Shown: positions 18,654-27,973, counted from the stretch's first letter. The stretch: DNA of 64,000 nucleotides from Mucilaginibacter glaciei (GCF_014773245.1 NZ_JACWMX010000003.1:1-64000), one strand, 5' to 3'. The notes: generated from the letters alone by a model not told the origin. Numbers and translations are program-made.

Positions 18654-21494
18654 ATGAAGATCAAATACTTTCTATCAATCCTTGCGTTGTTGCTCAGTTT
18701 TAACAGTATGGCACAAACCACCCGCGATGTAAGCGGTGTTATAAAAGACAGTACCGGCGTAACCTTACCGGGCACCACCATTAAAATATTGACGGGTAAA
18801 GACAGCACCACTACCATTACAGATGCAAATGGCAGCTTTACCTTTAAAGCGGTTACCATAAACCAGTTTAGTTTGGTTATCCAATCGGTAGGGTTTGTTC
18901 CCATTAAGCGCCGCTTTGTGCTGGACAATGCCGCTACGCCGTTTAAACTGCCGGTAATCGTTTTAAAATCAGATACACGCATGCTTGGCCTGGTTACCAT
19001 TACCGATGTGAACCCGGTTAAGCTGAAGGAAGATACCATTGAATTTAATGCTGCCGCTTATAAGGTGCGTGATGGTGCACCCGTAGAGGATGTATTGAAG
19101 AAACTGCCGGGCATAGACGTGGATAAGGACGGAAACGTAACCGCGCAAGGCAAAAGCGTAACCAAAGTGCGAGTAAACGGAAAAGACTTTTTTGGAGGCG
19201 ACCTGAAAACTGCTACTAAGAACTTGCCTGCCGATATCGTGCAAAACATCCAGGTGATAGATGATTACGGCGACCAGGCTAACATCACTGGCGTTAAAAC
19301 CGGCGAGCCCGAAAAGGTGCTGAACATTACCATTAAACCAAGTAAAAATTACGGCTACTTTGGACAGGCCAGCGTAGGCGAGGGGCAGGATATGATTCCC
19401 GGCGTATCAAGCGATAAAGAGGGTAATCGCTATGTAGCACAGGGCAACTTATTCCGCTTTGATGGCAGCCGGCAGATAGCCGTTTTGGGCAACCTGAATA
19501 ATACCAACACCAACCTGTTTACGTTTGGTGGTAGGCCCGGTGGCGGTGGCGGCCCCGGCGGTGGCCCGGGTGGCCCCCCGGGAAGCAGCAGCAGCTCGGC
19601 TAATGGCATCACAACAGCCCGGTCGTTAGGGTTTAACTACCGCGACCAATGGGGTAAAAAGATAACCGTTTACGGCAGCTACAGCTTCGCCGATAATACG
19701 GTGAATACCACCAGTACCACTATCCAAAATAATTTATCGTTAACCAACCCAAGCACCAATACACAAAGCAGTGTACAAAAGGATGAGAACCTGAACCACC
19801 GGTTCAACTTTAATATCGAGTACAAGCCGGATACGGTTAATTATTTAAAGATCACACCGTCGTTCTCTTACGCAAGTGTAACCACTAATCAGGATGCTGC
19901 TAACAGGCTGGTGAATGCCACACAAACCATCTCTGACTATACCTTCACCTCTTATTTAAAATCGACCTCGCCAAATTATGGCGCTAACGTTTTGTACAAT
20001 CACCGTTTCAAAACTAAGGGACGTAACTTCAGCGTGAATGTTGGTGCTGGGTCGTACACTACTAATCAGTATCAAAATCCGGTTTATACCTATATTGAGG
20101 GGGCAGCAAATGCGCCGTTAAGCCAATTTATCAACACTGATAGCCGTACGGATAGCGTTGGTGTTAATTTCAGTTACCTGGAGCCGATGGGTAAAAAATC
20201 ATATATAGAGGGAACCTACGGTTATAAATACTCAACCACCAGTGCCGATAAACTGACCGATACCCTAACTGCCGCAGGTAACCGCAACCGCTACGACTTG
20301 TTGAGTAATAGCTATAACTACCAGTTTACCACTAACCGTATCGGGTTAAACTACCGCTTCATTGATAAAAAATACAACTACACCTTAGGTGTTTTAGCGC
20401 AGCCAACTTTATTGGTCGGCAGCGATGGCAATAGCCGCAGTAATTTCAATATCGCGCCGAATGCCCGCTTTATTTATAACTTCTCGCGTAGCCAGTCGCT
20501 GAGTGTGAACTATAACGGACAAAGCGCGCAGCCTACTTATACCGAGCTGCAGCCAGTGACGGATTTCTCTAACGCATCATACCCGGTACAAGGTAACCCT
20601 AATCTTGATCCGGAGTTTAACCAGACCTTGTCTATGCGTTATAATAAGTTCGATTTTGCATCAGGTAATGTTTTCTTCAGCAACCTGTCGTTCACTAAAA
20701 CAGATAATAAGATTGTAGCTAATACCATTACCTACCCTAAAGTTTACGCGCCGGATAGCAAACTGGCCGGTACCATATTAACCCAGTACTTAAATGCGGA
20801 TGGGTACTACTCTGCAAATGGTTTCTATGTGTTTGCCAAACCCTGGGCTAAGCGTAAATACAATCTGTTCTTTATAGGTAATGCTACATACAGCAACAAT
20901 ATCTCTTACATTGGTAATGTGGATGCTACCAGTTATGCGCTCACTAACCTGAAGAACGTTTCTAAAAATATCGTGCTGTCGCAAGGGGTGCGCTTTAGGG
21001 TGAATATAACCGATGTTGTTGATGCCGAAGCCAGCACTACATACGCGATAAACCGTTCTAACAATTCTATCCAGCAGGCCAACGTCAATAACAAATTTAG
21101 TACCCTGAATTTGGGTCTGAATGGTAAAAACTACTTCTTTAAAGACTGGACACTGAGCTATGATTACAGCAAACAGATCTATTACGGCTATACGGGATCT
21201 ACCAATCCGAACATCCTGAATACTTATGTAGAACGTCGTTTTCTGAAAGGAAATGTTGGCACCCTGCGCTTTGCTGTGAACGACGTATTTAACGAAAATA
21301 CGGGCTATACGACCACACAAAGCGGGAGCTATATCACGCAAACTAATGCCAACCGTTTAGGCAGATACTTCCTGGCTACGTTTACGCTAAGGCTGCAAAA
21401 GTTTGCCGGTGCTAAACCAAATAATGGTCCCGGCGGCCCGGGCGGGCCGGGTGGTCCGGGTGGACCAGGCCCTGGCGGCCCGCCACCGTTTTAA
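18654..21494 (+). CDS. Outer-membrane beta-barrel protein with carboxypeptidase-like regulatory domain (OMP family 3)
   Basis: A 946-residue outer-membrane protein. The ATG at 18654 gives a signal peptide (MKIKYFLSILALLLSFNSMA); an upstream extension of 36 codons lacks such a feature. After it comes a CarboxypepD_reg-like domain (about 24-105, VSGVIKDSTGVTLPGTTIKI), a TonB-receptor plug-like segment (120-235, VLKKLPGIDVDKDGNVTAQG) and a large barrel (about 330-930). A Gly/Pro low-complexity loop lies near 300-318 and a second makes the C-terminal tail (GPGGPGGPGGPGGPGPGG then PPPF), so the barrel lacks the usual aromatic last residue context. Export of a polymer or protein is possible; substrate is unknown. 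It is divergent from the LytS/LytTR pair. Confidence 0.88.
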   Translation: MKIKYFLSILALLLSFNSMAQTTRDVSGVIKDSTGVTLPGTTIKILTGKDSTTTITDANGSFTFKAVTINQFSLVIQSVGFVPIKRRFVLDNAATPFKLPVIVLKSDTRMLGLVTITDVNPVKLKEDTIEFNAAAYKVRDGAPVEDVLKKLPGIDVDKDGNVTAQGKSVTKVRVNGKDFFGGDLKTATKNLPADIVQNIQVIDDYGDQANITGVKTGEPEKVLNITIKPSKNYGYFGQASVGEGQDMIPGVSSDKEGNRYVAQGNLFRFDGSRQIAVLGNLNNTNTNLFTFGGRPGGGGGPGGGPGGPPGSSSSSANGITTARSLGFNYRDQWGKKITVYGSYSFADNTVNTTSTTIQNNLSLTNPSTNTQSSVQKDENLNHRFNFNIEYKPDTVNYLKITPSFSYASVTTNQDAANRLVNATQTISDYTFTSYLKSTSPNYGANVLYNHRFKTKGRNFSVNVGAGSYTTNQYQNPVYTYIEGAANAPLSQFINTDSRTDSVGVNFSYLEPMGKKSYIEGTYGYKYSTTSADKLTDTLTAAGNRNRYDLLSNSYNYQFTTNRIGLNYRFIDKKYNYTLGVLAQPTLLVGSDGNSRSNFNIAPNARFIYNFSRSQSLSVNYNGQSAQPTYTELQPVTDFSNASYPVQGNPNLDPEFNQTLSMRYNKFDFASGNVFFSNLSFTKTDNKIVANTITYPKVYAPDSKLAGTILTQYLNADGYYSANGFYVFAKPWAKRKYNLFFIGNATYSNNISYIGNVDATSYALTNLKNVSKNIVLSQGVRFRVNITDVVDAEASTTYAINRSNNSIQQANVNNKFSTLNLGLNGKNYFFKDWTLSYDYSKQIYYGYTGSTNPNILNTYVERRFLKGNVGTLRFAVNDVFNENTGYTTTQSGSYITQTNANRLGRYFLATFTLRLQKFAGAKPNNGPGGPGGPGGPGGPGPGGPPPF

Positions 21495-21573
21495 GAAGTA
21501 AGATTGGTGGCAGTAATCTGGCAACATTACGTTAACGCTAAATAGTTCGCCGGTTAAAAACTTAATGGTGGTA

Positions 21574-21650
21574 TAGGCAGCCCGGGTGGCTATGATTTGG
21601 GTGGATCAGGCCCCTGGCAGCCCGCCACCATTTTAATAAGTGAGATTGAT
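21574..21650 (+). repeat. Degenerate direct duplicate of the outer-membrane protein gene's 3' end
   Basis: The segment reading GCAGCCCGGGTGG through CCCGCCACCATTTTAATAAG and AGTGAGATTG repeats, with substitutions, the Gly/Pro-coding tail and post-stop sequence at about 21434-21508. It has lost an open frame continuous with the gene. It looks like a tandem duplication or replication-slippage remnant. Confidence 0.7.
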
Positions 21651-21666
21651 TACTATATATGTCGTG

Positions 21667-21699
21667 AAAAGGTACTTTAGCTTAGGCGGGTACCTTTTT
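21667..21699 (+). terminator. Hairpin terminator after the outer-membrane barrel gene
   Basis: AAAAGGTAC pairs with GTACCTTTT across a 14-base loop, followed by a T-run. It lies 170 bases past the stop and beyond the degenerate tail duplicate. Confidence 0.75.
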
Positions 21700-21737
21700 C
21701 TTGTTTAATCAGGGTCGCCGAGCGACAAAAAAGCCTT

Positions 21738-21839
21738 TCATCCTGAGCGATAGCGAAGGATCTTACAGGTAGTGAAAAAGCGAAAGGATCTTCCGGGTGG
21801 AAAACATGCGGAAGATCCTTCGCTATCGCTCAAGCATGA
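21738..21839. repeat. Palindromic intergenic repeat, GAGCGATAGCGAAGGATCTT type
   Basis: Left arm GAGCGATAGCGAAGGATCTT at 21745-21764 is complementary to 21812-21831. The outer ends (TCATCCT and AAGCATGA) pair imperfectly, and a third partial copy (AGCGAAAGGATCTT) lies inside at 21779-21792. It falls between the barrel gene and the convergent dehydrogenase gene. Confidence 0.8.
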
Positions 21840-21848
21840 CAAATTATT

Positions 21849-22922
21849 TTACAACTTCGTTACCCCAAACTTCACCGCCAACTCATTCAACTCCTGATAA
21901 ACCGAATCAACCAGTGGAATACCATTTGCCATCCTATCCCTTTCTGCTTCCAGTTCCGGCTCGCCGGGGATGATTACTTTTTGAGTAGGATCATTAGTAG
22001 TTGCCGATTTAAATCTGCTTATCCAGTTATCCATATCAGCAGTAAATTCTTCAATCGGGCGGAAACCATCTACCCGCATCGCTCCTAAAAAATGGCCCAG
22101 GCCTAAACCGGGCGGGTTTGCAGGAGGTTCCAAAAACGAAACAAAAGGCGGCACCCATGGGCCATAATTTGCGCCCGATAATACACCGGATAGAATATCA
22201 ACGGTAGCACTTAAACCAAAACCTTTGTGGCTGCCATGTTCCCGGTCGCTGCCCAATGGCAGGAGGGAGCCGCCGGATTTTAGCGCATGCGGATCTGTTG
22301 TGTAATTGCCCTGCCCGTCCTGGATCCAGCCTTCGGGCACTTGTTTGCCGCTGCGCTGGGCAATCTCTAGTTTACCATTCGCTGCTGCTGATGTGGCCAT
22401 ATCTATCACGACCGGTGGATATTGGCCCGCGGGGAATGCATAACACATAGGGTTGGTGCCCAGCAGGCGTTCGTTAGAAAAAGTAGGTGCAACCAGCGGA
22501 CTCGCATTAGTCATGGCAAAGCCGATCATATGGCGTTTTACCGCCATCAACGCATGGTAACCGGCAATGCCGAAATGATTAGAGTTACGTACCGACACCC
22601 ACCCCGACCCATATTCGGACGCTTTTTTTATGGCGATATCCATCGCAACGGGAGCTACTATGAGGCCCAAGCCTGCATCGCCGTCAACGGTGGCTGTTGT
22701 GGCCGTTTCATGAATGATCTGGATGTTGGGTTTGGTGTTGATGCGGCCTTTCTCCCATAGCCTAACATAGCCGCTTAAGCGCGCCACACCGTGCGAATCA
22801 ATACCCCGCAGATCTGACTTTATCAGCACATCGGCGGCCAGGTCAGCATGATATTCGCTGCAGCCCATGGCTATGAAAATATTTTGAGTAAAGGTGCGGA
22901 GGATCAGTTCGGATATTAGCAT
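21849..22922 (-). CDS. Malate/L-lactate dehydrogenase family oxidoreductase (Ldh_2)
   Basis: A 357-residue NAD(P)-dependent 2-hydroxyacid dehydrogenase of the Ldh_2 (MDH2/YlbC) fold. Characteristic stretches are DLRGIDSHGVARL near residue 37 with the catalytic-type His, SNHFGIAGYHA near 114, MTNASPLVAPT near 137, and GSHKGFGLSATVDILSGVLS near 229. It oxidises a small hydroxyacid such as malate, lactate or ureidoglycolate; the exact substrate is not resolvable. It stands alone between two palindromic repeats. Confidence 0.92.
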   Translation of the reverse strand: MLISELILRTFTQNIFIAMGCSEYHADLAADVLIKSDLRGIDSHGVARLSGYVRLWEKGRINTKPNIQIIHETATTATVDGDAGLGLIVAPVAMDIAIKKASEYGSGWVSVRNSNHFGIAGYHALMAVKRHMIGFAMTNASPLVAPTFSNERLLGTNPMCYAFPAGQYPPVVIDMATSAAANGKLEIAQRSGKQVPEGWIQDGQGNYTTDPHALKSGGSLLPLGSDREHGSHKGFGLSATVDILSGVLSGANYGPWVPPFVSFLEPPANPPGLGLGHFLGAMRVDGFRPIEEFTADMDNWISRFKSATTNDPTQKVIIPGEPELEAERDRMANGIPLVDSVYQELNELAVKFGVTKL

Positions 22923-22962
22923 AAGGCAAAAATAGCAATTCCTGTTTTTCGTGTGAAAATTA

Positions 22963-23047
22963 TGTCATTGCGAGCGATAGCGTGGCAATCTTAGCATATC
23001 CGCAAGTCCTATAAGATTGCCACGTCGCTGCGCTTCTCGCAATGACA
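22963..23047. repeat. Palindromic intergenic repeat, TGTCATTGCGAG type
   Basis: Outer arms TGTCATTGCGAG (22963-22974) and CTCGCAATGACA (23036-23047) are perfect complements. Inner parts pair imperfectly (GCGTGGCAATCTTA with TAAGATTGCCACG). It lies between two leftward genes and shares its outer arms with the repeat at 26243-26328. Confidence 0.85.
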
Positions 23048-23059
23048 TGGTGTAGAGCC

Positions 23060-24679
23060 TTACTCTGTCAGCACTGTAAACTTAAAATCCAGTGGCTCGA
23101 AGTTGCGGATCAGTTCATCGATAAATAGCTGGCCCCATTTTACATAGGCAAGACCGAAATTCTCACTGCGTTCCTGTAAGCTATTTTTCGGGAAGATGTC
23201 TTCTTTGATATGTTCTATCTGTTCCAGGCGGGTATGGTAATTGCGTTTTTCGGCTTTTACCAGTTTCTTTTGCAGGTTGTCCATCGCATGCTTTAAGCGG
23301 GCTTGTACGGCACTGGCAGATGGCCCTAAAGTGCTGTCGATCTTATGGGCGCGCAGCTTGATCTTCTCGAAGGCGCTTTCTATTTCGCGCCATTCTTCAT
23401 TCAGGGTCAGGTCGTGGCTGCTGTGTTTTTGTACCCAACTGCTCTTGATTTCGTCGGTACTTTTAAAAATATCAGCCGGCGAAAGTTCCATGCTGTTGAT
23501 CTTGGCAGCGGTTTCTTTTTTGATGACCAAACCGCTGTTCCGCAAGATCAGTATCGGGAAATCAATACCATAATGGTCGAAGTTTGATTTCAGTTCCAGC
23601 CAGTAAACCACCTCGGCACCACCACCGATGTAAGCAATGTTGGGCAGGATACATTCTTGGTACAAAGGTCGCATGACTACATTCGGACTAAATCGTTCGG
23701 GTGCGGTTTTGATTTCCTGTTTCAGTTCGTCTTCAGTAAAACTGATGTCGGTATTCATTACGCTGTAGCGATCATTCTCAAAAATCAGCCGTTCACGCAA
23801 TTCGTCTTTTAAATAAAAAAAGTTGATCTCGCGTGGATTCACCTGGATGTGTACGCCCAGTTTGGTTAACTGCTCATTAACGGCGCTGATGTTTTTGAAA
23901 CTATTTTGCTCGATGATGTCCTGCTCAATTATCGGGGCAAACTCCTCCTTTAAGCGGTGATCATCGGCATCAATTATCACTAATCCGTATTGACCAAATA
24001 AAGCATTTACGAGGTAACGGGTGGCATCGGCTAGTTTATCAAATTTGGTGTAGGCAGTTTCAACCATTTCGCCCAATTCATCGGCGTGGCCGTCAATTCC
24101 TAAAACGCCTTTGTATTGGTTAAGTGCCTGGCGCATGGTATCCGGGTTGATACGGCCCGTAGCGCCCGAAGCCTCGTACCACCAATGCACTTTTTTACCA
24201 CCTATGTTGGTGTAGTTGATCTCGGCAAAGTCGTGGTCTTCTGACGCCATCCAGTAAACAGGTACAAAGTTTTTATCGGGAAAAGAGTCTTTTAACTGCC
24301 GACAAAGCTTAATAGCCGTAACTATTTTGTAAATGAAATAAAGCGGGCCGGTAAAAATGTTCAGCTGATGGCCGGTTGTAACGGTGTAAGTATGGTCATT
24401 ACCCAGCAGGTTGATCTGCTGCCTGATGTATTCGGCAGCGTCCAGTTCAATTTTGGTGGGGGAGGTGCTTTCGTGCTTTTTGAAGTATTGCTCCTGTAAG
24501 ACGTTTACTAACATCGCCCTATCGGCAACTACCTTTTTGTGGCCAAGCTTTTCGGCAAAGCCCTGCATGGTGGGGCGGTGACTATAAAAAGATCTTAATT
24601 CCGGAACATCGTCCAGGTAATCGATAACCGTTTGGGAAAAGTACCCGGTGTCTTTATAGTCAATACAGGCTGCGTCCAT
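23060..24679 (-). CDS. bshC: Bacillithiol biosynthesis cysteine-adding enzyme
   Basis: A 539-residue BshC, the last step of bacillithiol synthesis, adding cysteine to glucosaminyl-malate. Recognisable stretches are VTTGHQLNIFTGPLYFIYK near residue 101, YWMASEDHDFAEINYTNI near 141, RPLYQECILPNIAYIGGGAE near 338, and a C-terminal coiled coil (ARLKHAMDNLQKKLVKAEKR). Length matches the family. It shows that the organism uses bacillithiol as its low-molecular-weight thiol. bshA/bshB are not in this window. Confidence 0.95.
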   Translation of the reverse strand: MDAACIDYKDTGYFSQTVIDYLDDVPELRSFYSHRPTMQGFAEKLGHKKVVADRAMLVNVLQEQYFKKHESTSPTKIELDAAEYIRQQINLLGNDHTYTVTTGHQLNIFTGPLYFIYKIVTAIKLCRQLKDSFPDKNFVPVYWMASEDHDFAEINYTNIGGKKVHWWYEASGATGRINPDTMRQALNQYKGVLGIDGHADELGEMVETAYTKFDKLADATRYLVNALFGQYGLVIIDADDHRLKEEFAPIIEQDIIEQNSFKNISAVNEQLTKLGVHIQVNPREINFFYLKDELRERLIFENDRYSVMNTDISFTEDELKQEIKTAPERFSPNVVMRPLYQECILPNIAYIGGGAEVVYWLELKSNFDHYGIDFPILILRNSGLVIKKETAAKINSMELSPADIFKSTDEIKSSWVQKHSSHDLTLNEEWREIESAFEKIKLRAHKIDSTLGPSASAVQARLKHAMDNLQKKLVKAEKRNYHTRLEQIEHIKEDIFPKNSLQERSENFGLAYVKWGQLFIDELIRNFEPLDFKFTVLTE

Positions 24680-24738
24680 ATAATTTCGGATTTCGGATGT
24701 TCAATTTCGGATTTGACTTGCTTGGTTAAGAGTTTTAG

Positions 24739-24795
24739 CTCGCAAGAGCGCCAAGGCCGCAAAGCTTTTTCTTAGCGTCTTTTCGACTTTGCGAG
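24739..24795. repeat. Palindromic intergenic repeat, CTCGCAA...TTTGCGAG type
   Basis: Imperfect inverted repeat with ends CTCGCAA (24739-24745) and TTTGCGAG (24788-24795) and internal CGCAAAG / CTTAGCG pairings. It is a different sequence type from the TCATTGCGAG repeats and sits between bshC and rimO. A second AT-rich inverted repeat (TTTAGATTTTAAAATTCTAAA) follows near 24847. Confidence 0.6.
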
Positions 24796-24893
24796 AAATT
24801 ACATTTCACTCATGCAGCGTTAATTCGCGAACATCCGTATGCCGAATTTAGATTTTAAAATTCTAAATCAAACATTGTACTGCAAAATCGGTC

Positions 24894-26228
24894 TTATTTT
24901 ACAATTTGTCCATAAAGGTCAAAGTCTTCGGCATTGTCAATTTTTACATTAACAAAGCTGCCAACTGCAGCATAATCGATGCTGGCGTCAATCAAAACTT
25001 CGTTATCTACCTCCGGCGAGTCAAATTCGGTACGGCCAACAAAATAGCCTTCATCTTTCTTGTCAATCAATACTTTAAAAGTATGGCCAATCTTCTCCTG
25101 GTTCTTATCGAAAGAGATACCTTGCTGAATTTCCATAATAGCGTCGGCACGCTCCTGTTTTACTTCTTCGGGCACATCGTCAATTAAAGAATGGGCGTGT
25201 GTTTTTTCCTCGTGCGAGTAGGTAAAACAACCCAGGCGGTCAAATTTGGTATCTTCTACCCATTGGGCCATTTCTTCAAAATCGCGCTGTGTTTCGCCTG
25301 GGTAGCCGGTAATCAGCGTGGTACGCATGGCAATGCCCGGTACCATATCGCGGATCTGGTTCACGACGTCAATCGTTTTTTGCTTGGTTAAGCCACGGCG
25401 CATCGATTTGAGCATGTTATCGGTAATGTGCTGCAGGGGCATATCCATGTATTTACAAATATTGTCGCGCTCGTTCATTACATCCAACACTTCCATCGGA
25501 AAACCAGCCGGGTAAGCGTATTGCATCCTGATCCACTCCACACCGTAAACATCACTTAAGCGGCGCAAAAGTTCGTCCAGATTGCGTTTGCCGTATAGGT
25601 CGAGGCCATAATAGGTGAGGTCCTGGGCAATCAGGATCAATTCTTTTGTGCCGTTCTTTACCAGGCTTTCAGCATTTTTAACCAGTTGGTCAATAGGCGT
25701 ACTTACATGTTTACCACGCATCAACGGGATGGCGCAAAAAGAACAGGGGCGGTTACAGCCTTCAGCAATTTTAAAATAAGCAAAGTGCGACGGGGTGGTC
25801 AATAAACGCTCGCCAATCAGTTCGTGTCGGTAATCGGCACCAATGTTAGTCAGGATATTTTGCAGATCGTTTGTACCGAAATAAGCATCAACGTTGGTGA
25901 TTTCGGCTTCCAGCTCGGGCTTGTAGCGCTCGCTCAGGCAACCGGTTACAATTACTTTACCTACTTTACCCTGTTCCTTCAACTCGCTGTATTGCAGGAT
26001 AGTGTCGATAGATTCCTGCTTGGCGTTATCAATAAACCCGCAGGTATTAATCACGATGATATCGTTATCGCGCAGCTTATCTGTTTCATGAACTACATCA
26101 TAGGCGTTGCCCTTAAGCTGGCCCATCAGTACTTCACTATCGTAAATATTTTTTGAACAGCCTAAAGTAACCACGTTTACACGGGGTTTTACGGTAAGTA
26201 TCGGCTTGCTGATTATTTTTGTTCTCAT
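24894..26228 (-). CDS. rimO: Ribosomal protein S12 methylthiotransferase
   Basis: A 444-residue radical-SAM enzyme that methylthiolates the conserved Asp of ribosomal protein S12. Domains: N-terminal UPF0004 (VVTLGCSKNIYDSEVLMGQL, with the first cluster Cys residues), radical-SAM core with CNRPCSFCAIPLMRGKH near residue 157, and a C-terminal TRAM domain. The Cys pattern and length agree with RimO rather than MiaB. It lies in the conserved phylum order downstream of ftsY. Confidence 0.95.
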   Translation of the reverse strand: MRTKIISKPILTVKPRVNVVTLGCSKNIYDSEVLMGQLKGNAYDVVHETDKLRDNDIIVINTCGFIDNAKQESIDTILQYSELKEQGKVGKVIVTGCLSERYKPELEAEITNVDAYFGTNDLQNILTNIGADYRHELIGERLLTTPSHFAYFKIAEGCNRPCSFCAIPLMRGKHVSTPIDQLVKNAESLVKNGTKELILIAQDLTYYGLDLYGKRNLDELLRRLSDVYGVEWIRMQYAYPAGFPMEVLDVMNERDNICKYMDMPLQHITDNMLKSMRRGLTKQKTIDVVNQIRDMVPGIAMRTTLITGYPGETQRDFEEMAQWVEDTKFDRLGCFTYSHEEKTHAHSLIDDVPEEVKQERADAIMEIQQGISFDKNQEKIGHTFKVLIDKKDEGYFVGRTEFDSPEVDNEVLIDASIDYAAVGSFVNVKIDNAEDFDLYGQIVK

Positions 26229-26242
26229 TGTTATTACTCAAA

Positions 26243-26328
26243 GCGTCATTGCGAGGAACGAAGCAATCTCCAAACTATGCAGATCCGATATGCTAATCGG
26301 GAGATTGCTTCGTTCCTCGCAATGACGC
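26243..26328. repeat. Perfect 28-base inverted repeat, TCATTGCGAGGAACGAAG type
   Basis: Arms 26243-26270 and 26301-26328 are perfect complements over 28 bases around a 30-base centre. It lies between ftsY and rimO, 15 bases upstream of the rimO start and 15 bases past the ftsY stop. It could affect read-through between the two genes. Confidence 0.9.
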
Positions 26329-26343
26329 ATGGAAATTTCTCTA

Positions 26344-27306
26344 TTATTTAAATAAGCTATTCACAAATTCGTTCCTGTCAAACAGCTGTAAATGGTCTAC
26401 GCCTTCGCCTACACCTATATATTTTACGGGGATCTTAAACTGATCAGAAATCCCTATTACCACACCACCTTTTGCGGTACCGTCCAGTTTAGTCAGGGCT
26501 AAAGCATTAACCGCTGTAGCTTCTGTAAACTGTTTGCACTGCTCAATGGCGTTTTGCCCGGTAGATGCATCCAGCACCAGCAATATTTCATGCGGGGCAC
26601 CGGGAATAACCTTTTGCATTACATTTTTGATCTTGGTAAGTTCGTTCATCAAACCAACCTTATTATGTAAACGGCCCGCGGTATCAATAATTGCCACATC
26701 GTCACCATTTGACACTGCCGAACGCAAGGTATCAAACGCTACTGAAGCCGGGTCGCTGCCCATGGCCTGCGCTACAACCTTTACGCCCACACGCTCGCCC
26801 CAAAGTTTGATCTGGTCAACCGCCGCCGCGCGGAACGTATCCGCAGCACCTAAAACTACCTGGTTACCCGCCTGCTTTAATTTATGGGCCAGCTTACCAA
26901 TGGTGGTGGTTTTGCCCACGCCGTTAACCCCAACCACCATAATTACATAGGGTTTTTGCGTACCGTATTCAAAGGTGCGGAAATCGTTACTGTTGTTTTC
27001 GGCAAGGAGTTTCTGGATCTCATCCTTCAGCAGGCCGTTCAGTTCTGATGTGCCAACGTATTTGTCTTTCGCAACACGTTCCTGGATGCGGCCAATGATC
27101 TTTAGCGTAGTGCTCACACCAACATCTGATGTAACCAGCACTTCTTCCAGGTCATCCAGCACGTCATCATCAACGGTGCTCTTGCCGGCTACTACCTTAG
27201 TTAACTTCGAGAAGAAATTGTCCTTGGTTTTTTCCAGCCCGGTATCAAGCGCCTGCTGTTCCTGCTGCGTACTTTCTTTTTTCTTAAAAAAATCAAATAG
27301 TCCCAT
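26344..27306 (-). CDS. ftsY: Signal recognition particle receptor
   Basis: A 320-residue SRP receptor GTPase that docks ribosome-nascent chain complexes at the membrane. The short N-terminal region (1-25, basic and Gln-rich) replaces the long acidic A domain of E. coli. The N domain follows, then the G domain with GVNGVGKTTTIGKLAH near residue 125, DTFRAAAVDQIK, DTAGRLHNK near 208 and TKLDGTAKGG near 272. Gene order rpmB-rpmG-DUF4295-ftsY-rimO is characteristic of Bacteroidota. Confidence 0.96.
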   Translation of the reverse strand: MGLFDFFKKKESTQQEQQALDTGLEKTKDNFFSKLTKVVAGKSTVDDDVLDDLEEVLVTSDVGVSTTLKIIGRIQERVAKDKYVGTSELNGLLKDEIQKLLAENNSNDFRTFEYGTQKPYVIMVVGVNGVGKTTTIGKLAHKLKQAGNQVVLGAADTFRAAAVDQIKLWGERVGVKVVAQAMGSDPASVAFDTLRSAVSNGDDVAIIDTAGRLHNKVGLMNELTKIKNVMQKVIPGAPHEILLVLDASTGQNAIEQCKQFTEATAVNALALTKLDGTAKGGVVIGISDQFKIPVKYIGVGEGVDHLQLFDRNEFVNSLFK

Positions 27307-27475
27307 AGGTGATCAGAATTTTAGAATTGTCCGAATAAAAAAAGCTAAGAAGCATATTGGTTGAATTTGAAATATCATTCAAATTCTTTACTGCAGTTAA
27401 TTCTGATTCAGACCTTAATAAAAAAAGCCCTCTCGATAAAACAAGACGGCTTTAATATTTTAACAAACGTAATTA

Positions 27476-27634
27476 TTATTTGCCTGTAAGGGCATCTTTA
27501 ACGTTATCGTTAGCTACGATAGCTTCTTTGAATGAGTAAGCACCTGTACGAGGTGATTTGTTCATTGTAATTACTTTTGAAAACTCTTTTCCTTTACCCG
27601 CAACTTTCAGGGTTGCAACTACTTTCTTTGCCAT
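27476..27634 (-). CDS. DUF4295 small protein
   Basis: A 52-residue basic protein starting MAKKVVATLKVAGKGKEFSK and ending KDALTGK. It is the DUF4295 protein found between rpmG and ftsY across Bacteroidota, possibly ribosome-associated given its position and charge. Function is unknown. The start is the only ATG and aligns with the family. Confidence 0.9.
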   Translation of the reverse strand: MAKKVVATLKVAGKGKEFSKVITMNKSPRTGAYSFKEAIVANDNVKDALTGK

Positions 27635-27713
27635 GTTGTTTAATTATTGAATTAGTGATGGAGTGAATTAGTGATTCAAAACTTAAACCGCCAATAAACT
27701 TTACAGCCAATTG

Positions 27714-27896
27714 TTATTTAATTTCTTTATGAACTGTTACTTTACGCAAAACCGGGTTGAATTTCTTCATTTCCAATCTTTCTGTAGTGTTTTTTTTGTT
27801 TTTGGTGGTAATGTAGCGAGACATACCCGGCATGCCGCTGGTCTTATGCTCTGTGCATTCTAATATTACCTGAACCCTGTTACCTTTCTTAGCCAT
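27714..27896 (-). CDS. rpmG: 50S ribosomal protein L33
   Basis: A 60-residue L33 with [20 protein letters not shown], then [11 protein letters not shown] and a basic C-terminus. It lacks the CxxC zinc pair of the Cys-containing L33 form. It is transcribed leftward with rpmB and the DUF4295 gene. Confidence 0.95.
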   Translation of the reverse strand: MAKKGNRVQVILECTEHKTSGMPGMSRYITTKNKKNTTERLEMKKFNPVLRKVTVHKEIK

Positions 27897-27973
27897 CTTA
27901 TATATTGTTTTGAGTTACAAGTTTTGAGTTTTGAGAATCTACTCATTACCCACCACTCATCACTATTTACTTA

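Noticed and set aside
16428..26328. A possible CRISPR array or CRISPR-like repeats
   Set aside because: The repeats are single palindromes in separate gaps with no regular spacers and no cas genes.
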